Numbered from the stretch's first letter, positions 1-8,726 are shown. The stretch is DNA of 64,000 bases from Ruminococcus difficilis (GCF_016680995.1 NZ_JAEQMG010000048.1:310001-374000); one strand, 5' to 3'. Notes: generated from the sequence alone by a model not told the origin. A program made the numbers and translations.

Positions 1-37
1 AAAATGCGGAGCATATCATCGTTTTGACAATAATGAT

Positions 38-76
38 AACTCCTCACTCCTCACTCCTAACTCCTCACTCCTAACT
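38..76. repeat. Heptanucleotide tandem repeat (CTCCTCA/CTCCTAA type)
   Basis: A run of 7-nt units alternating between ACTCCTC and ACTCCTA fills this stretch just downstream of the queH terminator. The same unit recurs at 5134-5169. It is non-coding and belongs to the family of 7-nt-period repeats seen elsewhere in the window with other unit sequences. Confidence 0.8.
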
Positions 77-110
77 AAAAAACCTCTGACATATCTCTAT
101 GCCAAAGGTT
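75..110 (-). terminator. Intrinsic terminator of queH
   Basis: On the minus strand a 13-bp stem (AACCTTTGGCATA paired with TATGTCAGAGGTT, a few G-U pairs) with a GAGA loop is followed by a run of T. It lies 16 nt past the queH stop codon and is well placed to end that transcript. Confidence 0.85.
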
Positions 111-125
111 CCTGTTCTATTCTAT

Positions 126-764
126 TCAGTTGACGGCTTTCGATCTGTTCTCCGCCTCTTTTTGGGAGAATACACATCCGCAGTAGTTCTGGCGGTACAG
201 GTGATATTGCTTGCTCAGCTCGATGGAGCGCTTATAGCCCTCCTTCTTCTTGAAATCGGAGCAAAGGTAGTTCACACCGTATTCCTCCGCGAGCTTCTCC
301 CCTATTCGGTTGAGCAGCTCGGCGTTCTTGAGCGGGCTGATGGTCAGGGTGGTCGCGAAATAATCGTAGCCGCCTTCGCGGCATAATTCAGCGGTATAGC
401 GCAGACGCTGATCAAAGCAGATCGCGCATCGCGCGCCGCCCTCACGGTCATCCTCTCTGCCCTTGACCGCCTGCAAAAAGTCCTCGGGGCGGTACTCGAC
501 CTCGGCAAAGCGGATGTACTCGCTCAGCCCCGCCTCCTCGACATAGCGCCGCAGCTCACTGTAACGGTAATGATACTCGCTCTCTTTGGTAATGTTCGGA
601 TTGTAGTAGGCGATCGTGATATCGAAATGGCGGTAGAGGTATTCCAGCACGTAGCTCGCGCATACGGCACAGCAAACGTGGAGCAGCAGCGTCGGACGGA
701 GCCCCTCGCGGGCGTTGCGCTCGATCAGCGCGTCCATTTCCTTTTGATAATTGCGTTTGTTCAT
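126..764 (-). CDS. queH: Epoxyqueuosine reductase QueH
   Basis: This 212-residue protein matches the QueH (DUF208) family, which reduces epoxyqueuosine to queuosine in the wobble base of certain tRNAs, replacing QueG. The family's metal-binding cysteines are visible: a CC pair at 31-32 with C35, CxxC at 113/116, and C195/C197 near the C-terminus (YCGC). The YYNPNI stretch follows the first beta-strand. The start at 764 is chosen because GAAAGGA lies just upstream; the open frame extends further into a repeat without a ribosome site. It is the last gene of a minus-strand group, with a 230-bp repeat separating it from the phosphatase gene. Family assignment is firm; in vivo activity is inferred. 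Confidence 0.9.
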   Translation of the reverse strand: MNKRNYQKEMDALIERNAREGLRPTLLLHVCCAVCASYVLEYLYRHFDITIAYYNPNITKESEYHYRYSELRRYVEEAGLSEYIRFAEVEYRPEDFLQAVKGREDDREGGARCAICFDQRLRYTAELCREGGYDYFATTLTISPLKNAELLNRIGEKLAEEYGVNYLCSDFKKKEGYKRSIELSKQYHLYRQNYCGCVFSQKEAENRSKAVN

Positions 765-776
765 AGGATTCCTTTC

Positions 777-1006
777 GGTTAACGGTGAACGGTGAAGGGA
801 GGGCTTGAGGAGTTGTCCAAATCTTTGATTTGGTTTACAACTCCCATGCAACAGCGCTCCAAGAGCGAATTTATTCGCGATTGGCTAAGCGCCACTGCCC
901 GCCCTCACCCATTTATAAAAATGCGGAAACGCTTCATCTCAATGATAATAGGAATCAAAAAATCCGTAAGGATTTTCCCACCACCGTTAACTGTTAACCG
1001 TTAACC
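777..1006. repeat. MITE-like dispersed repeat, copy 1
   Basis: A 230-bp element bounded by GGTTAACGGTGAACGGTG on the left and the inverted motif CGTTAACTGTTAACCGTTAACC on the right. The core is about 95% identical to the element at 3788-4038. The core holds a hairpin (GGAGTTGT...ACAACTCC) and GGGAGGGC...GCCCTCACCC arms. No protein is encoded. The right terminus supplies the last codons and the stop of the phosphatase gene. Confidence 0.85.
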
Positions 1007-1644
1007 AACCTATATAATTCTTCTGCGGAATTAACGATGAAATCCGCGCCGGCTTCTCGGAGCTCCTTTGCGCCGCGAAAGCCCCAGCTCACGCCGCAGA
1101 CCTTGACCCCGGCATTATGCGCGAACACGACATCCACGTTGCTGTCGCCGACATAGAGCGTTTCGCTCTTTTGATAACCGTTGCGCTCAATCAGCGCCTC
1201 GAGTGATTCGGGCGAGGGCTTGCGGGGGAATTCATCCCGCTGACCCCACGCGCTGAGGAAGGTATGGCGCGGATACAGCGCCGAGAGGATCTCGGGCACA
1301 AACCGATCGGGCTTGTTAGAGATCACAGCCGTGGCCGTATGATCCGTGTCCAATCTATCAAGTAACGTTTCGATGCCGTCATAGGCGACGGTACAGTCCG
1401 TGCAATGGTCGGCGTAGTAGGTCTGAAAGTCAGCTTTCGCTCTCACCGCGCCCTCGGGGGTATAGGCGTCCGCCATCGTGACGCGGATCAGATTGTCTAT
1501 ACCGTTGCCGACAAAATGACGGTAATCGTCCACGGGATAAGTCGGAAGATGTTGCCGCGCCAGCGCATAGTTCACGGCGTTGGCAAGATCGGCAAGCGTA
1601 TCGGCGAGGGTGCCGTCCAGATCAAATACGACTAACTTAAGCAT
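994..1644 (-). CDS. HAD-family phosphatase, phosphoglycolate phosphatase-like
   Basis: A 216-residue haloacid dehalogenase hydrolase. Motif I is FDLDGTLADT (Asp8 and Asp10 as nucleophile and acid/base), motif II is the SNKPDRF region, and motif IV is YVGDSNVDV, with a helical cap between motifs I and II. This layout is that of Gph/PgmB-type phosphatases acting on small phosphorylated metabolites; the substrate cannot be read from sequence. Three consecutive ATG codons follow AAAGGAGA; the third, at 1644, has the best spacing (7 nt). The start overlaps the end of the lipoprotein gene, which suggests translational coupling. The final Val-Asn-Gly and stop fall inside the terminal inverted repeat of the neighbouring MITE-like element. 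Confidence 0.85.
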   Translation of the reverse strand: MLKLVVFDLDGTLADTLADLANAVNYALARQHLPTYPVDDYRHFVGNGIDNLIRVTMADAYTPEGAVRAKADFQTYYADHCTDCTVAYDGIETLLDRLDTDHTATAVISNKPDRFVPEILSALYPRHTFLSAWGQRDEFPRKPSPESLEALIERNGYQKSETLYVGDSNVDVVFAHNAGVKVCGVSWGFRGAKELREAGADFIVNSAEELYRLVNG

Positions 1645-3772
1645 CATCATTCTCCTTTGCGGGAGCGTCGGCGCTTTCGCGAGCGGATTCCGGCGCTTCG
1701 GTAGGCTCCAACTCGATTGGTTCCGCAATTTCGTCGGTCGCAGTTTCATCAGAAGAAGGCGTGCGCGCCCCGTAGACCTTACGGCTCATATCCTCCAGCT
1801 CACGCGCGCGGATATCGTGCTTCTGTTCCTCAAGGCTCTGCTCATGCAGGCGCTGTTCAACGTCCTTATTGATCTCGTCGACGTACTTCTTGTTGCGGAC
1901 AAGGGTGTTCAGCTCAAAGATGCTGAACGTCGTGGTCTGTGCCAGCGGAGCCGCGGCTCCTTTTTCTTCTGAGGACGCGTCCTTACTATCATCTCGGGAT
2001 TCGTCGTCGGATTCATCCGCAGGCGCGTCCGCATAGACGGCTTCGGGATTGTTGAGCGGATCGGGAAGGCGCTTCTTCTTGGGCTTGATCAGCTTGATCG
2101 CGATGAAGGCGGTCAGGATCAGCAGCACCAGACCCGCGGAGAGATAGATAACGATGCTCATCGTCACGGGGATGTTGCCGCGGTAGCGCACGGTCGCGCA
2201 GCCGCCCTTGATCTCCATCGTGCCCTTGTTGCTGTCGGTGAACGCCGTTTCACTGCCGTCGACGGAGAGCGATACGATATTCTCGCCGCCCTCGGAGCTG
2301 ACAGAGTAGTGCATCGGGCGCTCGGCGTTCTCACTGTTGAGCATATAGCCGAGATTGACATAGTCGGTCAGCACAGTCTTGATGCTCAGATCGAACGCAC
2401 CCTTCTTCTGTTCATATGCAATAAAGTTGCCGCTGCCGAAGACATTCACCAGCTGTGAGGTGATCTCATCGGTGGTGCCTTCAAAGCTTACACGGCAAAC
2501 GATGTTGCTGTCGGTCGTTTCCACGGCGGCATTCCGCACGCCCTTCGCGGTAAAGTAGCTCAGCGCGTAATCCGCCGCGGCGCTGTTGCCGGGCTCATAC
2601 AGGAACTCGGTCGTCCTGCGAAAGCGCGAATCACCCAGACTGGCAACGGCGAAGTCGATGCCGCTGATTTGGTACTGGATGCCGTCCGGGATCCTGAGCT
2701 GTGCGGTGCCGTTTTTCAGCTCGACGGTATACAGGTCGTTTTCCCACGCGCCCGTGCTGATCCATCTGCCGTTTTCAAAAACGGAGCCTTCGCCGTAGGT
2801 GGTGTTCAGCGGCAGTGAGTAGGAGTAGCGGATCGTCGGGAAACCGTCGTTCTCGCCGATGAAGGAGAAGGAATCGAGCTTCTCCTCATAGGTCAGACCC
2901 TCGGACAGCGGTGTGGAGGCGTTGTCGATGTCGCCGTAGGAGATCGCGACGCTGTCGGTATCGAGGAGCTTGGCGGTCACATCGTTCATCTTGGCGACGG
3001 TCATGTCCTCATAGATAACGGTATAGACCATATCGGAGCCCTCCGCCGACCAGCCCGCGTACTTTGCGTCGGGCAGGGTATCGGCGAGGAAATACGCCTC
3101 GATCGCGTCCTTATCCTTCGTGTAAACAGCGTTGGGCAGATTAAACGCGAAGGTGCGGTCATAGCTGCCCGATTTATGGTTCATCGTCTTGATCGAAATG
3201 CTGTTGATCGCGCTGCCGGTGCAGTCGTTGATGGCAACGGTAGACTTGGTATCATAGCTGTCGGAGCCGATCTTCACGGTGTTGGCACTGTAATCGAACA
3301 CCAGATTCTTGGTCTGTTCGGCGGCGGCGGTATCGCTGACCATCCACGCGATCAGCTCGCTGACGTCAAAATCCTCCGCCATGCGCGTGCCCTGTGTGAG
3401 CTTGGTATTCTTGCGCGACAGGAACACCGCGCTGCCGCGACCGATCAGGGAGCCGACGATCTTCTCATACTCGGCTTTGTCGGTAAACTTCATCACCAAC
3501 TCAAAGTAATAGCCGTCCTCCTTGACGCCGCTGTAGGTGAACGACGCGCCGGGGATATCGGCGGTGGGATCATCCGCGAGGATCTTGTCCTTCACCGCGT
3601 CGATATCGGCAGATACGGGATAGACCGCGGTCACGGTGCGGGTACCGCGAAAGCTCTCGTCGATCGCCAGCACAGAGCTGACAGCGACCTTCGGCTGATC
3701 ACAGCCGGATAGGCAGACACATAGGCTCAATATTAAAATGAAAATCAGTAGTACAGAACATAGTTTTTTCAT
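1637..3772 (-). CDS. Large lipoprotein with a second membrane anchor, unknown function
   Basis: A 711-residue protein that I do not firmly recognise. It starts with a lipoprotein signal peptide (hydrophobic core about 5-20, lipobox LSGC at about 21-24). A large predicted extracellular region of about 510 residues follows, then a single transmembrane helix at about 540-562 (IVIYLSAGLVLLILTAFIAIKLI), a KPKKKR stop-transfer signal and about 145 acidic, low-complexity residues predicted to be cytoplasmic. The early domain recalls LppM-type lipoproteins, which also pair a lipobox with a C-terminal helix, but this similarity is weak. AGAGG precedes the ATG. The gene overlaps the phosphatase gene by about 8 nt, so the two are probably co-translated. 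Confidence 0.75.
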   Translation of the reverse strand: MKKLCSVLLIFILILSLCVCLSGCDQPKVAVSSVLAIDESFRGTRTVTAVYPVSADIDAVKDKILADDPTADIPGASFTYSGVKEDGYYFELVMKFTDKAEYEKIVGSLIGRGSAVFLSRKNTKLTQGTRMAEDFDVSELIAWMVSDTAAAEQTKNLVFDYSANTVKIGSDSYDTKSTVAINDCTGSAINSISIKTMNHKSGSYDRTFAFNLPNAVYTKDKDAIEAYFLADTLPDAKYAGWSAEGSDMVYTVIYEDMTVAKMNDVTAKLLDTDSVAISYGDIDNASTPLSEGLTYEEKLDSFSFIGENDGFPTIRYSYSLPLNTTYGEGSVFENGRWISTGAWENDLYTVELKNGTAQLRIPDGIQYQISGIDFAVASLGDSRFRRTTEFLYEPGNSAAADYALSYFTAKGVRNAAVETTDSNIVCRVSFEGTTDEITSQLVNVFGSGNFIAYEQKKGAFDLSIKTVLTDYVNLGYMLNSENAERPMHYSVSSEGGENIVSLSVDGSETAFTDSNKGTMEIKGGCATVRYRGNIPVTMSIVIYLSAGLVLLILTAFIAIKLIKPKKKRLPDPLNNPEAVYADAPADESDDESRDDSKDASSEEKGAAAPLAQTTTFSIFELNTLVRNKKYVDEINKDVEQRLHEQSLEEQKHDIRARELEDMSRKVYGARTPSSDETATDEIAEPIELEPTEAPESARESADAPAKENDDA

Positions 3773-3787
3773 GGTAACCTCTTTTTC

Positions 3788-4038
3788 GGTTAACGGAGAA
3801 CGGTGAATGGTGAACGGTGAAGGGAGGGCTTGAGGAGTTGTCCAAATCTCTGATTTGGTTTACAACTCCCATGCAACAGCGCTCCAAGAGCGGATTTATT
3901 CGCGATTGGCTAAGCGCCACTGCCCGCCCTCACCCATTGATAAAGGAACGGAAACGCTTCATCTCAATGATAATAGGAATCAAAAAATCCGTAAGGATTA
4001 TCCCACAACCGTTAACCGTTCTCCGTTAACCGTTAACC
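3788..4038. repeat. MITE-like dispersed repeat, copy 2
   Basis: A second copy of the element at 777-1006, in the same orientation, with an extra heptad in each terminus (GTGAACG/GTGAATG units on the left, TTAACCG units on the right). The core differs by only a handful of substitutions. It lies between the cyclase-family gene and the lipoprotein gene; the cyclase stop codon is 4 nt beyond its edge. Confidence 0.85.
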
Positions 4039-4041
4039 AAC

Positions 4042-4632
4042 TCAATATCCTTTCGGCTCGCGCATCAGGATCGCGCGGCAGGGGGACGCTTCCAAGCCCT
4101 GCATTTTCAGCGGCAGGGCGGACAGGGTGTATTCGCCGTCCTCGACGCCCTCGAGGAACAGCCCTTCCAGCACCGCGATCCCGGCTCGCGCCAGCTCGAG
4201 GTGCGGCATCATCTCGTCAAAGGGCGGTGCGATGGACATCGCGTCGGTGCCCACTAATCTCAACTTGCTGTCGGCGATCACTCTCGCCGCCGAAACGCTC
4301 AGATAGGCTTTGCCCGAACCGTGGAGGATCAGCCGTTTGTTGCAATGCGGCAGCAGGCGCTCCATATCCTCGCCCGTCAGGACGCCGTCGATGGTGACGA
4401 CAGTACACTTGCCGTAGAAGCACGACGGCTTCATCGAGCCGATATCCGCGCCCTCCTCGTCAAAATGCAGCGGCGCGTCGATATGGGTACCGTTATGAGT
4501 GCACAGCTCCACGGTGGACAGGTTATAGGTCGAATCGTCTCCGATCGATCTTATAAAGCGCTTGGTGGGTTTCGGATCGCCCGGATAGACCGGCGCGGAA
4601 AACACCTCGCGCGTGATATCATAGATCAGCAT
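4042..4632 (-). CDS. Cyclase-family (kynurenine formamidase-like) hydrolase
   Basis: A 196-residue member of the cyclase/arylformamidase family, metal-dependent amide hydrolases. The diagnostic motif HNGTHIDAPLHF, with the metal-binding His and Asp, lies at about residues 53-64, and the N-terminal YDITREV...PVYPGDP segment is typical of the family. The start at 4632 follows GAGGAGG. No kynurenine pathway gene is nearby, so the natural substrate is open. It is the first gene of the minus-strand group that continues to the lipoprotein, the phosphatase and queH, after a promoter at about 4705. Confidence 0.85.
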   Translation of the reverse strand: MLIYDITREVFSAPVYPGDPKPTKRFIRSIGDDSTYNLSTVELCTHNGTHIDAPLHFDEEGADIGSMKPSCFYGKCTVVTIDGVLTGEDMERLLPHCNKRLILHGSGKAYLSVSAARVIADSKLRLVGTDAMSIAPPFDEMMPHLELARAGIAVLEGLFLEGVEDGEYTLSALPLKMQGLEASPCRAILMREPKGY

Positions 4633-4704
4633 ACTTTTCCTCCTCAATCGTTGGGGTATCGTAACACTCCCCAAAATACTACATATTACTCCACTATACT
4701 TTCT

Positions 4705-4710
4705 ATTATA
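4705..4710 (-). promoter_or_regulatory. Candidate -10 box of the cyclase-family gene
   Basis: On the minus strand TATAAT is preceded by TGTGG, giving an extended -10 (TGG TATAAT). No good -35 box is present at 17 nt. It lies about 70 nt before the start codon. Confidence 0.5.
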
Positions 4711-4750
4711 CCACATATCGACAAAAAATAAAGTACATTTTGTAAACAGG

Positions 4751-4884
4751 CGACGTGTCGCTTCTTCTTATGATACTGTAAGGTTCTTCTGGATCAAAAA
4801 GCTTTCCCCTCGGGGGGCGACGTGTCGCTTTTTCTTGCGATACTGTAAGGTGCTGCTGGATCAAATAGCCTTCCCCTCGGGGCG
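4751..4884. repeat. Tandem 67-bp duplication
   Basis: Two direct copies (4751-4817 and 4818-4884), each beginning CGACGTGTCGCTT and ending in the palindromic TTCCCCTCGGGG. They differ at a few positions. The unit is non-coding and joins directly to the larger palindromic element that follows. Confidence 0.8.
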
Positions 4885-5131
4885 CCCCCGTTGGGGGAAT
4901 GTCCGCAAAGCGGACAAGGGGGGAGCCGCTTCCGGCGAGGAGAAGGTGGCTCGGCGTATGCCGAGTCGGATGAGGGGCAAACTTCGCCAAAAGATCATCT
5001 TAACAAAGAGTGTAATGCTCTTCCATAATTCTCGGTAAACGTACAGCCTCACCAAGTTAGACATCAATAGGAAACGCTTACCCCTCATCCGTCTCCCGTT
5101 GGTCGACACTTTCCCCCCGAGGGGAAGGCTT
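4870..5131. repeat. Imperfect palindromic element, TTCCCCTCGGGG family
   Basis: This stretch begins with CCTTCCCCTCGGGG and ends with the inverted CCCCCCGAGGGGAAGG. Internal arms include GTCCGC/GCGGAC and CGGATGAGGGGCAAAC against ACCCCTCATCCGT. A related element lies at 26753-26950. No plausible gene is present between 4717 and 5425. Confidence 0.75.
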
Positions 5132-5133
5132 TT

Positions 5134-5169
5134 CCTCACTCCTAACTCCTCACTCCTAACTCCTCACTA
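5134..5169. repeat. Heptanucleotide tandem repeat (CTCCTCA/CTCCTAA type)
   Basis: Four to five 7-nt units of the CTCACTC/CTAACTC type adjoin the palindromic element, as at 38-76. The following 5170-5320 contains further palindromic sequence (for example CCCCAAAAAGC against GCTTTTTGGGG) but no supported gene. Confidence 0.8.
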
Positions 5170-5319
5170 AAAAGAAAAGCCTCACCTCGTCGTCACGCTC
5201 CGTATTCGCTGAGAGCGGTCAAATGCCCGCTCTCGTGCTCATGTGGAGGTTCCTCCTCTCCCCAAAAAGCGGGGCTTTTTGGGGTCCCCCATCGCAGATC
5301 AGACCTTACTGAATTATCT

Positions 5320-5350
5320 CAAAAAAAATGCCCCACCCGAAGGTGAGGCA
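5320..5350 (-). terminator. Intrinsic terminator of the ribosomal protein operon
   Basis: On the minus strand GCCTCACC-TTCG-GGTGGGGC is followed by a run of eight T. It lies about 75 nt downstream of the rplQ stop and would end the rpsJ-rplQ transcript. A similar hairpin occurs in the pyrC leader at 45566-45591. Confidence 0.85.
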
Positions 5351-5425
5351 TAATCTATTGTTTTATCGGTTGAGATTGCCGCAGTCCCGACACAAATGTC
5401 GGGCTTCGCAATGACAACTGAAATC

Positions 5426-5767
5426 TTAAACCAGCTCGATGATCGCCATCTCGGCAGCGTCGCCGCGACGGGGGCCGATCTTGGTGATGCGGGTGTAACC
5501 GCCGTTGCGGTCCGCATACTTAGGCGCGATCTCCTTGAACAGCTTGGTCGCGACGTCCTCCTTAGTGACGAACGCCATGACCTGTCTTTTGTTCGCGAGG
5601 GTGTCCTTCTTCGCGATCGTGATCATCTTCTCCGCCATGGAAGCGGTTTCCTTAGCGCGGGAGAGGGTGGTCTCGATCTTGCCGTTTTCGAGCAGGAAGG
5701 TGACGAGAGCTCTCAGCATCGCAAGACGCGCGTCGGTAGCTCTGCCCAGTTTTCTGGTACCCGGCAT
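5426..5767 (-). CDS. rplQ: 50S ribosomal protein L17
   Basis: This 113-residue protein has the L17 signature ([19 protein letters not shown]) after the usual MPGTRKLGR start and is the normal bacterial length. L17 lies near the exit of the large-subunit peptide tunnel. AAAGGAG precedes the ATG. It is the last gene of the operon, 66 nt after rpoA. Confidence 0.96.
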   Translation of the reverse strand: MPGTRKLGRATDARLAMLRALVTFLLENGKIETTLSRAKETASMAEKMITIAKKDTLANKRQVMAFVTKEDVATKLFKEIAPKYADRNGGYTRITKIGPRRGDAAEMAIIELV

Positions 5768-5832
5768 TATTATTCACTCCTTTCGGGTCATTTCTTTACA
5801 GAATATCTATAAAGTAGGTTAAATAATCTTTA

Positions 5833-6786
5833 TCATTCATCTTCCTTACGCAGGCTGAAGCCCAGCGTATCGAGCTTGAAGACAACTTCCTCGAGCGACT
5901 TTCTGCCGAGGTTGCGCACCTTCATCATGTCCTCTTCGGACTTACTGATGAGGTCTTCTACGGTATTGATACCGGCTCTCTTCAAGCAGTTGAACGAACG
6001 AACGGAGAGGTCGAGCTCTTCGATGGTCATCTCGAGCACCTTCTCCTTGCCCTTATCGTCCTTTTCCACCATGATCTCGGTGTTGTAGCCTCTGTCGGAG
6101 AGGTTGACAAAGAGATTGAGGTGTTCGGTAAGGACCTTAGCCGCCAGCGATACAGCCTCCTGCGCGTTGATAACGCCGTTTGTCCAAACGCTCAGGGTGA
6201 GCTTGTCATAGTCAGTGATCTGACCGACACGGGTGTTGTCCACCGTATAGTTCACCTTGAGGACAGGGGTGTAGATAGAGTCGATGGGGAGCACGCCGAT
6301 GATCTCGTTGCCCGAGATCAGCTTGTTCTTCTCGGCGGGCACATAGCCTCTGCCCTTGTCCAGCGTGATCTCCATGTTCAGAACCGCGCCGTCGGCAAGG
6401 GACGCGATGTGCAGCTCGGGGTTGAGGATCTCAACTTCGCTGTCGCACTTGATGCTCTCGGCAGTGACCTCGCAGGGACCCTCCGCCGAGATCTCAACGA
6501 TCTTGGGACCGTTAGAATGGAGTTTAGCTACCAAGCTCTTCATGTTCAGAACGATCTCGGTGACGTCTTCCTTGACGCCGGGGATGGTAGAGAACTCGTG
6601 AAGAACTCCGTCTATCTTGATCGATGTGACGGCTACGCCCTCGAGTGACGAGAGCAGTACGCGGCGCAGAGAGTTACCCAGCGTGTTGCCGAAGCCTCGC
6701 TCTAAGGGCTCCACCACAAATCTGCCGTACTTACCGTCCGAAGATAATTCCTCTGTATCAATTCTGGGCTTTTCTATCTCTATCAT
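5833..6786 (-). CDS. rpoA: RNA polymerase alpha subunit
   Basis: A 317-residue alpha subunit. The N-terminal dimerisation and assembly domain occupies about residues 1-230 ([17 protein letters not shown] is the family hallmark), followed by a linker rich in Lys and Glu and the C-terminal DNA- and activator-binding domain at about 250-312 ([29 protein letters not shown]). The start at 6786 follows AAGGAGG; a longer open frame upstream lacks a ribosome site. A palindromic repeat separates it from rpsD, while rplQ follows closely. Confidence 0.97.
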   Translation of the reverse strand: MIEIEKPRIDTEELSSDGKYGRFVVEPLERGFGNTLGNSLRRVLLSSLEGVAVTSIKIDGVLHEFSTIPGVKEDVTEIVLNMKSLVAKLHSNGPKIVEISAEGPCEVTAESIKCDSEVEILNPELHIASLADGAVLNMEITLDKGRGYVPAEKNKLISGNEIIGVLPIDSIYTPVLKVNYTVDNTRVGQITDYDKLTLSVWTNGVINAQEAVSLAAKVLTEHLNLFVNLSDRGYNTEIMVEKDDKGKEKVLEMTIEELDLSVRSFNCLKRAGINTVEDLISKSEEDMMKVRNLGRKSLEEVVFKLDTLGFSLRKEDE

Positions 6787-6841
6787 TAGCGAATTCCTCC
6801 TTAAATTTTTATACGGCACGGACAGGATTTCCTGCCGTGAA

Positions 6842-7032
6842 GCTCACTATAAGCCTCCCTTTCCCAAGGGATGTGCCCGACAGGGCGGAGGGTTGATGTG
6901 TATGATGTGATATCTTTATCAGAATCACACCGGATATACAATGTTTTCAACCCCCGGTCACTTCGTGACCGCCCCCTTAGGAAAGGGGGCCTTCCTTCTT
7001 CCTCGGAAAGCAGGTATAACCATATAGTGAGC
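6842..7032. repeat. Palindromic intergenic repeat, CTCCCTTTCC family, between rpsD and rpoA
   Basis: This element has perfect 10-bp outer inverted ends (GCTCACTATA at 6842, TATAGTGAGC at 7023) and inner arms of the CCTCCCTTTCCCAAGGG / CCCCCTTAGGAAAGGGGG type with GGAGGGTTGAT and TTCAACCCCCGG segments. It belongs to the repeat family that recurs in the pyr/pur gaps. A separate small hairpin (CACGG..CAGGA/TCCTG..CCGTG) lies at 6817-6839. Confidence 0.8.
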
Positions 7033-7064
7033 GCGATGTCGGAAAAATCCGACCGGCGTACAAA

Positions 7065-7661
7065 TTACTTGGAGTACAACTCGACGATGAGATGTTCCTC
7101 AACGGGATAGTCGATGTCGTCGCGAGCGGGAAGAGCGATGACCTTACCGCTGAGCTTGTCGGTCTTCTCGAGCCACTTCGGAACGAGAGTGGAACCGTCA
7201 TTTTCGGCGATTGCCTTGAAGCGGTTGGTGTCCTTGGAACCGTCCGAAACAGCGATGACGTCGCCTTCTTTTACGATGTAAGAGGGAATGTTGCACTTCT
7301 TGCCGTTAACGGTGAAGTGAGCGTGGTTGACCAGCTGTCTGCCCTCACGACGGGTGGAGCAGAGACCCAGACGATAGACGACGTTGTCGAGTCTGCGCTC
7401 TACGAGAGAGAGCAGGTTCTCACCGGTCTTGCCTTCCATCTTCTCGGCCTTTTCATAATACATACGGAACTGTTTCTCCAGAACGCCGTAGATGAACTTG
7501 ACCTTCTGCTTTTCGGTCAGCTGGATACCGTATTCACTCTGTTTTCTTCTCATTTTGCCGCCGGGGTTACGGTTGGAAGTCTTTTTGGAGTAACCCATAA
7601 CAGCGGGCGAAATGCCCAGCGCTCTGCAGCGCTTTGCGATAGGCTGTTGATTCTTAGCCAT
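7065..7661 (-). CDS. rpsD: 30S ribosomal protein S4
   Basis: A 198-residue S4, a primary 16S rRNA binder and in many Firmicutes a translational autoregulator. The S4 RNA-binding domain follows RLDNVVYRLGL at about residues 90-100 (REGRQLVNHAHFTVNGKKC). This version lacks the N-terminal zinc cysteines. The preceding ribosome site is AAGGAGG. It follows rpsK in the alpha operon. Confidence 0.96.
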   Translation of the reverse strand: MAKNQQPIAKRCRALGISPAVMGYSKKTSNRNPGGKMRRKQSEYGIQLTEKQKVKFIYGVLEKQFRMYYEKAEKMEGKTGENLLSLVERRLDNVVYRLGLCSTRREGRQLVNHAHFTVNGKKCNIPSYIVKEGDVIAVSDGSKDTNRFKAIAENDGSTLVPKWLEKTDKLSGKVIALPARDDIDYPVEEHLIVELYSK

Positions 7662-7683
7662 ATTCTATATCCTCCTTCTTCTT

Positions 7684-8085
7684 TTATACACGTCTTCTCT
7701 TGGGAGGACGGCATCCGTTATGCGGAATGGGGGTAACGTCTTTGATCATGGTGACCTCAAGGCCTGCGGTCTGCAGTGCGCGGATCGCTGCCTCACGGCC
7801 CTGACCGGGTCCCTTGACAAAGACCTCGACGCTCTTCATGCCATGCTCCATCGCGACCTTGGCGGCTGTCTCAGCAGCGCTCTGAGCGGCGAAGGGAGTA
7901 GACTTTCTGGAGCCGCGGAAACCGAGCTCGCCTGCGCTTGCCCAGGAGATCGCGTTGCCCTGTGTATCGGATATAGTTACGATTGTGTTGTTAAAGGTAG
8001 ACTGGATATGCGCCGAGCCCTTTTCGATATTCTTTCTCTCACGGCGGCGGCGGATAGGAGCCTTCTTACCTGTTTTAACTGCCAT
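7684..8085 (-). CDS. rpsK: 30S ribosomal protein S11
   Basis: This 133-residue S11 has the conserved [20 protein letters not shown] and the C-terminal [18 protein letters not shown] tail. S11 forms the small-subunit platform that contacts mRNA near the E site. It is 13 nt after rpsM. Confidence 0.97.
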   Translation of the reverse strand: MAVKTGKKAPIRRRRERKNIEKGSAHIQSTFNNTIVTISDTQGNAISWASAGELGFRGSRKSTPFAAQSAAETAAKVAMEHGMKSVEVFVKGPGQGREAAIRALQTAGLEVTMIKDVTPIPHNGCRPPKRRRV

Positions 8086-8098
8086 TTAATTGCCCTCC

Positions 8099-8467
8099 TT
8101 ACTTCTTCTTGTTAGCCATCGTCTTGCGCGGGCCTTTGCGGGTACGAGCGTTAGTCTTAGAACGCTGACCTCTTACGGGCAGACCCTTTCTGTGGCGAAC
8201 ACCGCGATAGCTGCCGATTTCGATAAGTCTCTTGATGTCGAAAGCGATATCACGACGGAGATCACCTTCAACGCGGCAATTATGGTCGATATATTCTCTG
8301 AGTTTTGATACGTCTTCTTCGGTCAGATCACGAACACGGGTGTCCGGATTGACGCCTGTTGCAGCAATAATGTCTGTAGCGGTTTTACGACCGATACCGT
8401 AGATGTAAGTGAGTCCGATTTCAACTCGCTTGTCACGGGGTAAGTCAACACCTGCTATACGAGCCAT
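8099..8467 (-). CDS. rpsM: 30S ribosomal protein S13
   Basis: A 122-residue S13 with the start [14 protein letters not shown], the [22 protein letters not shown] motif and a basic tail ending KKK. S13 sits in the head of the small subunit and bridges to the large subunit. GGAGG precedes the ATG. A heptad repeat separates it from rpmJ. Confidence 0.97.
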   Translation of the reverse strand: MARIAGVDLPRDKRVEIGLTYIYGIGRKTATDIIAATGVNPDTRVRDLTEEDVSKLREYIDHNCRVEGDLRRDIAFDIKRLIEIGSYRGVRHRKGLPVRGQRSKTNARTRKGPRKTMANKKK

Positions 8468-8523
8468 TTAGTGCACCTCCATTTGAAATAATAATAAATT
8501 CTTTTGTATGAAAAGTCTGTTCT

Positions 8524-8597
8524 GAGTGGTCAGTGGTTAGTGGTCAGTGGTCAGAAATCAGTTCAACTGTTCACTGATCACTGATAACTGTTCACTG
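8524..8597. repeat. Inverted heptad repeat (GTCAGTG units)
   Basis: Left arm of 7-nt units GTCAGTG/GTTAGTG and right arm of the inverted form CACTGAT/CACTGTT, forming a long imperfect hairpin between rpmJ and rpsM. It has the same period and hairpin layout as the TTAACGG-type repeats, with a different unit. Confidence 0.8.
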
Positions 8598-8612
8598 CGA
8601 GCGCAGCGAGCC

Positions 8613-8726
8613 TTAGCCCTGGCGCTGCTTATGCTTGGGGTTGTCGCAGATTACCATAACCTTACCGTGGCGCTTGATAACCTTGCACTTCTCACACATT
8701 TTCTTTACTGAAGGTCTGACTTTCAT
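8613..8726 (-). CDS. rpmJ: 50S ribosomal protein L36
   Basis: A 37-residue protein reading [18 protein letters not shown], ending HKQRQG. It carries the zinc-binding set C11, C14, C27 and H32 (CxxC...C....H), the zinc form of L36. Its place between infA and rpsM is the standard one. AAAGGA lies upstream of the ATG. Confidence 0.95.
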   Translation of the reverse strand: MKVRPSVKKMCEKCKVIKRHGKVMVICDNPKHKQRQG

